DNA of 9,748 nucleotides from Spirochaetaceae bacterium (GTDB lineage: Bacteria; Spirochaetota; Spirochaetia; Treponematales; Treponemataceae), in NCBI GenBank assembly GCA_031285525.1, contig JAITWB010000109.1, positions 1-9,748 of the forward strand, written 5' to 3'. The notes under the pieces were generated by a model that ran no database searches, was not told the origin of the DNA, and saw only the letters and a list, made by a program, of their open reading frames with translations. Shown piece by piece: positions 6,498 to 9,748 of this stretch. The translations under genes were made by a program, and so were the position numbers. Each line of letters starts with the position of its first letter. Positions within the stretch are counted from its first letter, which is position 1.

Positions 6498-6833
6498 TTA
6501 GACATATAGAGCGGGATCAAACCCCAGCCGGATCTTCTTGCCCCCAAGCAGATCCCCCCGGACAATCGGCGTTTTCAGCAGCCGATTATCCTCAAGGATC
6601 TCCTCGACAGGATCGAACTCCTTCCAGGCGAAACCGCCGCTCTTGTATGCAATAGACTCGGTATCGATAAGATCCTCACAGCGAATCTGGGCGGCGATAT
6701 TGCGCAGTTCCCCGTCAGTAAGGGGTTTGTCCCCTACATCCCGAAACTGCACAACAATCCCCCGGTCACTAAAAAACCGGAGCGCCTTCTTCGTGGCATT
6801 ACACTTTTTCGTCCCGATAACTTGAATATTCAT
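6498..6833 (-). CDS. ArsC/Spx-family thioredoxin-fold protein
   Basis: A 111-residue protein of the ArsC/Spx/YffB family, a thioredoxin fold. The N-terminal strand leads to C11 in the motif KKCNATKKA. The second position is Thr (C-x-x-T), so it lacks the C-x-x-C switch of Spx. The TP pair at 88-89 is the cis-proline loop, followed by R92, which matches the conserved Arg of the family. The length is normal. Members include arsenate reductases, the RNA-polymerase regulator Spx and YffB-like proteins of unclear function; with one Cys and no arsenic genes nearby, a YffB-like role fits best. It lies 40 bases after asd on the same strand and just before the terminator, so it is the last gene of the operon. 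The ribosome site (GGATAGG, very close to the ATG) is weak. Confidence 0.85.
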   Translation of the reverse strand: MNIQVIGTKKCNATKKALRFFSDRGIVVQFRDVGDKPLTDGELRNIAAQIRCEDLIDTESIAYKSGGFAWKEFDPVEEILEDNRLLKTPIVRGDLLGGKKIRLGFDPALYV

Positions 6834-6873
6834 TGCCTATCCGCTAAAGCTTTTATCAAACGTCAGCCAAAGA

Positions 6874-7962
6874 CTAGTCGAAAAAGCCCTTAGCCTTCAA
6901 CAGCTCCGCATTAAGGATCCCGCCTCCGGCAGCTCCCCGCACCGTATTATGGGAAAGCCCCACGAAACGGATATCGAAGAGGGGACACTCCCTCAGCCTT
7001 CCGATAGAAACCGCCATCGCCTTATCCGCATCCCGATCCCGCCGAGGCTGGGGCCGGTTTGCCTCATGCCGCACAATAATAGGCTGCTCCGGCGCCGACG
7101 GAAGCTTGAGTTCCTGGGGAACAGAGCGGAATTCAGTCCAAATCCGTTCAATCTCTTCAAGAGAAGGCTTCTTATCCCCGAATTCAAGGCTCACACAGGC
7201 GGTATGCCCGTCCACCACCGGAACACGGTTACAGTGGGCGGCAACCAGCGGATAGGCAGCCTTCTCGATCTTCCCGTTTGCCACGGTCCCGAAAATCTTA
7301 AGCGGCTCCAGCTCGCTCTTCTCTTCTTCTCCGCCGATAAAAGGCACAATATTATCTATCATATCGAAGCTGGGAACACCAGGATATCCCGCTCCGGAAA
7401 CCGCCTGCAAGGTGGTCACAAACATCCGCTTCACCGGATAGCCTGCGCGAATAAGGGCATACACCGGAGTCATATAACTCTGCACCGAACAATTCGGCTT
7501 TACTGCGATAAATCCCTTATCCCAACCATGAGCCTTGCGCTGAGCAGCAATAACATCCAAATGATCCGCATTGATCTCCGGAATAAGCATGGGAACATCC
7601 TCGGTCCAGCGATGTGCAGAAGCATTCGACACCACCGGAATCCCCGCAGCGGCATACGCTTCTTCCAAAGCCCGAACCTCATCCTTCCCCATCTCCACAG
7701 CGCTGAACACGAAACGGCACTTACCCTTCGCCTTCTCAGGATCGTTCGCATCCTCCACGATAAGACCAGCAACGCCCGCAGGAACATTCGCCCCCACCAG
7801 CCAGCGCCCAGCAACCGCCTCACTATAAGGCTTCCCCGCAGACCGGGGACTCGCCGCCACATAGGTCACCTTAAACCAGGGATGATTCTCCAATAACCCA
7901 ATATATTTCTGCCCCACCATCCCGGTAGCGCCCAACACCCCAACAGCAATCCTTTCCATCAT
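6874..7962 (-). CDS. asd: aspartate-semialdehyde dehydrogenase, archaeal/fungal type
   Basis: A 362-residue enzyme that reduces aspartyl phosphate to aspartate semialdehyde with NADPH, the branch point to diaminopimelate/lysine and to homoserine. The N-terminal GVLGATGMVGQ (8-18) is the nucleotide-binding loop, PNCSVQS places the catalytic C158, and the DGHT motif places H253. RPQPRRDRD near 303-311 and HNTVRGAAGGG near 338-348 match the Methanocaldococcus-type rather than the E. coli-type enzyme. It lies downstream of dapA, whose product uses the semialdehyde, separated by a 71-bp heptamer array. GAGGAG is three bases before the first ATG and six before the second (7959), so the protein may really begin at the second Met. 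Confidence 0.95.
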   Translation of the reverse strand: MMERIAVGVLGATGMVGQKYIGLLENHPWFKVTYVAASPRSAGKPYSEAVAGRWLVGANVPAGVAGLIVEDANDPEKAKGKCRFVFSAVEMGKDEVRALEEAYAAAGIPVVSNASAHRWTEDVPMLIPEINADHLDVIAAQRKAHGWDKGFIAVKPNCSVQSYMTPVYALIRAGYPVKRMFVTTLQAVSGAGYPGVPSFDMIDNIVPFIGGEEEKSELEPLKIFGTVANGKIEKAAYPLVAAHCNRVPVVDGHTACVSLEFGDKKPSLEEIERIWTEFRSVPQELKLPSAPEQPIIVRHEANRPQPRRDRDADKAMAVSIGRLRECPLFDIRFVGLSHNTVRGAAGGGILNAELLKAKGFFD

Positions 7963-7965
7963 ACA

Positions 7966-8036
7966 CTCCTCTTTTTCCCTTTTATCCCTTCTGCCTTATC
8001 TTTTCTCTTTCCTACCTGCTCACTGCTCTTTTGCTA
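7966..8036 (-). repeat. degenerate heptamer array filling the dapA-asd gap
   Basis: Read on the minus strand from the dapA stop: tagcaaa, one extra a, gagcagt, gagcagg, taggaaa, gagaaaa, gataagg, cagaagg, gataaaa, gggaaaa, agaggag. That is ten heptamers with one inserted base in 71 bp. The first three bases are the dapA stop codon TAG. The last unit holds the GAGGAG Shine-Dalgarno of asd. No inverted partner is present here. Confidence 0.7.
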
Positions 8037-8957
8037 GATTCCCGCTTCCGCCAGCGCCTGCTCCAGCTTCGCCTTATTCTCCGGCAGCATCTCCACCAAA
8101 GGCAACCGCAAGCCCCCCGCAGGAAGCCCCTTCATCCGCATAGCCGTCTTGATGGGACCGGGGTTGCTTTCAAGAAAAGCTCCCCGGAACAAGGGCAGCA
8201 GCTTCTGATGCAGCCCCTTCGCCCGCTCATAATCTCCTGCAAGCATGGCTTCGGTAAGCTGTACCATCCGCTCAGGAACCAGATTGGACACCACCGAAAT
8301 AATCCCTGTCCCCCCTAAAGCCATCACCGGCAGGGTAAGGGCATCGTCCCCGGACATAACAGTAAAACCGGGCTTCTCTGCGGCAATCGTTCCCAGCACA
8401 TCCACTATCTGATTCATATCCCCTGACGCTTCCTTCACCCCGATAATACCGGGAATATCCGCAATCCGTTTAAGCAAGGGCACCGGAATATTCCGTCCCG
8501 TCCGCCCGGCAATATTATACACCACCACCGGAAGCCCGCCCTCGACAGCAACCGCTTCAAAGTGGCGGAAAACCCCTTCATCAGAGGGTCTATTATAGTA
8601 GGGAGTAACCACCAGAGCGGCATCCGCCCCCAGCTCCTTCGCAAGCCGAGTATTGGCTATTGTATCCTTGGTAGAATAGCTGCCGGTTCCTACAATAATA
8701 GGAACAGCGCCGTTAGCGCTACTTGTTGCGCCAGCGCTACTTGTTGCGCCAGCTTCTTCCACCGCAATACGGATAAGCTCCGCCTTCTCACCGTCTTCAA
8801 GGGTAGGAGTCTCCGCCGTAGTACCAAGCACCACCAGCCCCGATACTCCCGCCTCAAGCTGAAAGCGTATCAGAGAACGATAGCCATCGTAATCGACTGC
8901 CCCGTCTTTCCCAAAAGGCGTTATCAGTGCAGTAATAGTACCTTTCAGTTCTGTCAT
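8034..8957 (-). CDS. dapA: 4-hydroxy-tetrahydrodipicolinate synthase
   Basis: A TIM-barrel class I aldolase-type enzyme that condenses aspartate semialdehyde with pyruvate, the first committed step to diaminopimelate and lysine. Numbering from the ATG at 8957 (307 residues), GTTAET at 45-50 holds the active-site threonines, TPYYNRP at 118-124 the key Tyr, GRTG at 151-154 the Arg, and GVKEASG places the Schiff-base K175. A TTG five codons upstream is in frame, but that TTG is part of the TTGAGG ribosome site, nine bases before the ATG, so the ATG is the better start. The protein is longer than the usual 290-295 residues mainly because of a repeat-encoded insert, GATSSAGATSSA, at about 70-81. 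It is the first gene of the dapA-asd-ArsC-like operon. Confidence 0.95.
   Translation of the reverse strand: MTELKGTITALITPFGKDGAVDYDGYRSLIRFQLEAGVSGLVVLGTTAETPTLEDGEKAELIRIAVEEAGATSSAGATSSANGAVPIIVGTGSYSTKDTIANTRLAKELGADAALVVTPYYNRPSDEGVFRHFEAVAVEGGLPVVVYNIAGRTGRNIPVPLLKRIADIPGIIGVKEASGDMNQIVDVLGTIAAEKPGFTVMSGDDALTLPVMALGGTGIISVVSNLVPERMVQLTEAMLAGDYERAKGLHQKLLPLFRGAFLESNPGPIKTAMRMKGLPAGGLRLPLVEMLPENKAKLEQALAEAGI
8715..8750. repeat. 18-bp tandem duplication inside dapA
   Basis: Two identical copies of AGCGCTACTTGTTGCGCC (8715-8732 and 8733-8750), followed by AGC of a third. On the coding strand each encodes GATSSA. The insert lies between the helix ending EEAG and the strand VPIIVGTG, a surface loop in known DapA structures, and keeps the frame. 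Confidence 0.9.
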
Positions 8958-8983
8958 ATCTATATACCTCAAGTTTATGCAAG

Positions 8984-9014
8984 ATTATACCTACAATATT
9001 GCATTTTTATACAA
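8984..9014 (-). promoter_or_regulatory. candidate promoter of the dapA operon
   Basis: On the minus strand a perfect TATAAT (8989-8984) is preceded by TTGTAT (9014-9009) with a 19-base spacer, longer than ideal. The implied leader to the ATG at 8957 is about 20 bases and contains the TTGAGG ribosome site. No lysine riboswitch-like structure fits in so short a leader. Confidence 0.5.
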
Positions 9015-9035
9015 GAAAAGCAAGATCTATTCAAA

Positions 9036-9070
9036 TAGCAGAGAGCAAATAGCAAAGGGCAAAGGGAAGA
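9036..9070 (+). repeat. heptamer array, left arm upstream of dapA
   Basis: On the + strand: tagcaga, gagcaaa, tagcaaa, gggcaaa, gggaaga, five units in phase. It pairs with the opposed array at 9081-9108; GAGCAAATAGCAA at 9043-9055 is an exact inverted match to 9096-9108. The two arms form the main feature of the 332-bp gap between dapA and the right-edge gene. Confidence 0.75.
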
Positions 9071-9080
9071 AACGATCTTT

Positions 9081-9108
9081 TTTGCTCCTTGCTCCTTGCT
9101 ATTTGCTC
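9081..9108 (-). repeat. heptamer array, right arm upstream of dapA
   Basis: On the minus strand: gagcaaa, tagcaag, gagcaag, gagcaaa, four units with no break in phase. A flanking gaacaat at 9109-9115 may be a degenerate fifth. It is separated from the left arm by ten bases, so the pair could form a cruciform or a long RNA hairpin on either strand. Confidence 0.75.
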
Positions 9109-9123
9109 ATTGTTCCCCAATAC

Positions 9124-9153
9124 TTAATAGAGAGATCAGATATTTGTTATACT
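9124..9153 (+). promoter_or_regulatory. weak candidate promoter for the right-edge gene
   Basis: TTAATA (9124-9129) and TATACT (9148-9153) are 18 bases apart on the + strand, giving an approximately 130-base leader. The leader holds two CTGCAAA motifs (9204-9210 and 9242-9248) and nothing else I recognise. Other AT-rich boxes nearby make this assignment uncertain. Confidence 0.3.
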
Positions 9154-9289
9154 ATAAGTTCTACAAGTCAGTGGCACACCAATTTTGAGCACATCCAAAC
9201 TATCTGCAAAACGTATCTTTTTTGGAAATTATAGCGATTTTCTGCAAACGAACTCACGGGAAACATTGTACAGTTTAGGAGGATTTTCC

Positions 9290-9748
9290 ATGAAAAAGCT
9301 CACAGGAATGCTGGTCATAGCGGTACTGGCAATCGGAAGTATCTCGGCTCAGCGGATAACCATGAACTACCGAACCCAGGCGGCGGTGGTTAGCCTTTTT
9401 AACGATGCGAATAGTACTTTTGTTGACTTCTTTAGTCTGGACGAAAACGCTGCCGCCTATGCCCCCGAAGCAAAGGATGATCTGGAGATTATGCTTACCG
9501 GAGACTATGCAGGAGCAGCGGTGATCCTCCAACCGACCCTCAAAGGCAGCGCCATTACATTTGATGCGGAAGCCTACTACGGATGGGTCACCTTCGGTCA
9601 CTTTAACATGACCGCAGGCAGATTTGATTCACGCTATACGGATCGGGTAAATAACTACGGCGGAAACTACAGCGGCTACGTAGGAGAATACGTACGCCTT
9701 GGGGGACTGAAAAAAACAACCATGATCGAAGATGCCGCCAACTTTGGG
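9290..9748 (+). CDS. exported, probably outer-membrane barrel protein (5' part)
   Basis: The first 153 codons of a gene cut by the window edge, with no stop codon seen. AGGAGG lies seven bases before the ATG. The N-terminus MKKLTGMLVIAVLAIGSISA is a typical signal peptide, with cleavage likely after SISA near residue 20. The mature part alternates polar and aromatic residues in short strands rich in Gly and Tyr (for example AEAYYGWVTFGHFNMTAGRF), as in spirochaete porin-like or beta-barrel surface proteins. I do not recognise a specific family. It is divergent from the dapA operon and probably has its own promoter. A lipobox is absent, so it is not a lipoprotein. Confidence 0.8.
   Translation, partial: MKKLTGMLVIAVLAIGSISAQRITMNYRTQAAVVSLFNDANSTFVDFFSLDENAAAYAPEAKDDLEIMLTGDYAGAAVILQPTLKGSAITFDAEAYYGWVTFGHFNMTAGRFDSRYTDRVNNYGGNYSGYVGEYVRLGGLKKTTMIEDAANFG

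Noticed and set aside
6949..7896. Long + strand open frame opposite asd
   Set aside because: It is antisense to a clear Asd and very rich in Arg, His and Pro, as expected of a shadow frame.
8958..8972. In-frame TTG start for dapA five codons upstream
   Set aside because: The TTG overlaps the TTGAGG ribosome site of the ATG at 8957, and the family aligns from that ATG.
9036..9108. CRISPR array
   Set aside because: Units are 7 bp with no unique spacers between them, and there are no cas genes in the window.
9204..9250. Two CTGCAAA direct repeats in the leader of the right-edge gene
   Set aside because: Only seven bases match, at a spacing that fits no helical phase argument, so chance is sufficient.

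Overview
The window looks like chromosomal DNA of a spirochaete, most plausibly a termite-gut type Treponema. The evidence is indirect: roughly balanced base composition, a degenerate HD-GYP protein beside a hybrid histidine kinase, a secreted barrel-like envelope protein at the right edge, an archaeal-type aspartate-semialdehyde dehydrogenase and short low-complexity intergenic arrays. There is no rRNA, tRNA, CRISPR array or intact transposase. The species is inference.

Left region (1-2776). A + strand terminator closes something outside the window. A minus-strand AAA+ ATPase with a DUF4143 C-terminus follows, with a clear promoter abutting a 31-bp near-perfect palindrome. Beyond the palindrome, on the + strand, lie a possible 32-codon hydrophobic mini-ORF and two structured hairpin elements, the second a three-way-junction-like fold with a T-run. 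Then come two co-directional minus-strand genes: a two-helix membrane protein of unknown function and a cysteine-rich DUF6485 protein.

Middle region (2798-6495). A + strand HD-GYP protein with altered active-site residues converges on a minus-strand membrane-bound hybrid histidine kinase (PAS, HisKA, HATPase, REC). The kinase promoter overlaps the terminator of the next operon and leaves almost no leader before the annotated ATG.

Right region (6498-9748). A minus-strand operon dapA - asd - ArsC/Spx-like gene covers the first steps of the aspartate/diaminopimelate (lysine) branch, DapA using the semialdehyde that Asd makes. A 332-bp gap with a large inverted repeat separates it from a truncated + strand gene for an exported, probably outer-membrane, protein.

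The most unusual feature is a family of degenerate 7-bp tandem units (roughly K-R-G-M-A-A-R, such as GAGAAAA, TAGAAGG, GAGCAAA, TAGCAAA) in three intergenic places. They are often arranged as opposed pairs, run in phase into the stop codons of three genes, and in one case supply the Shine-Dalgarno of the next gene. Two genes also carry in-frame short repeats: an opposed 9-bp array in the kinase periplasmic loop and an 18-bp duplication in dapA.
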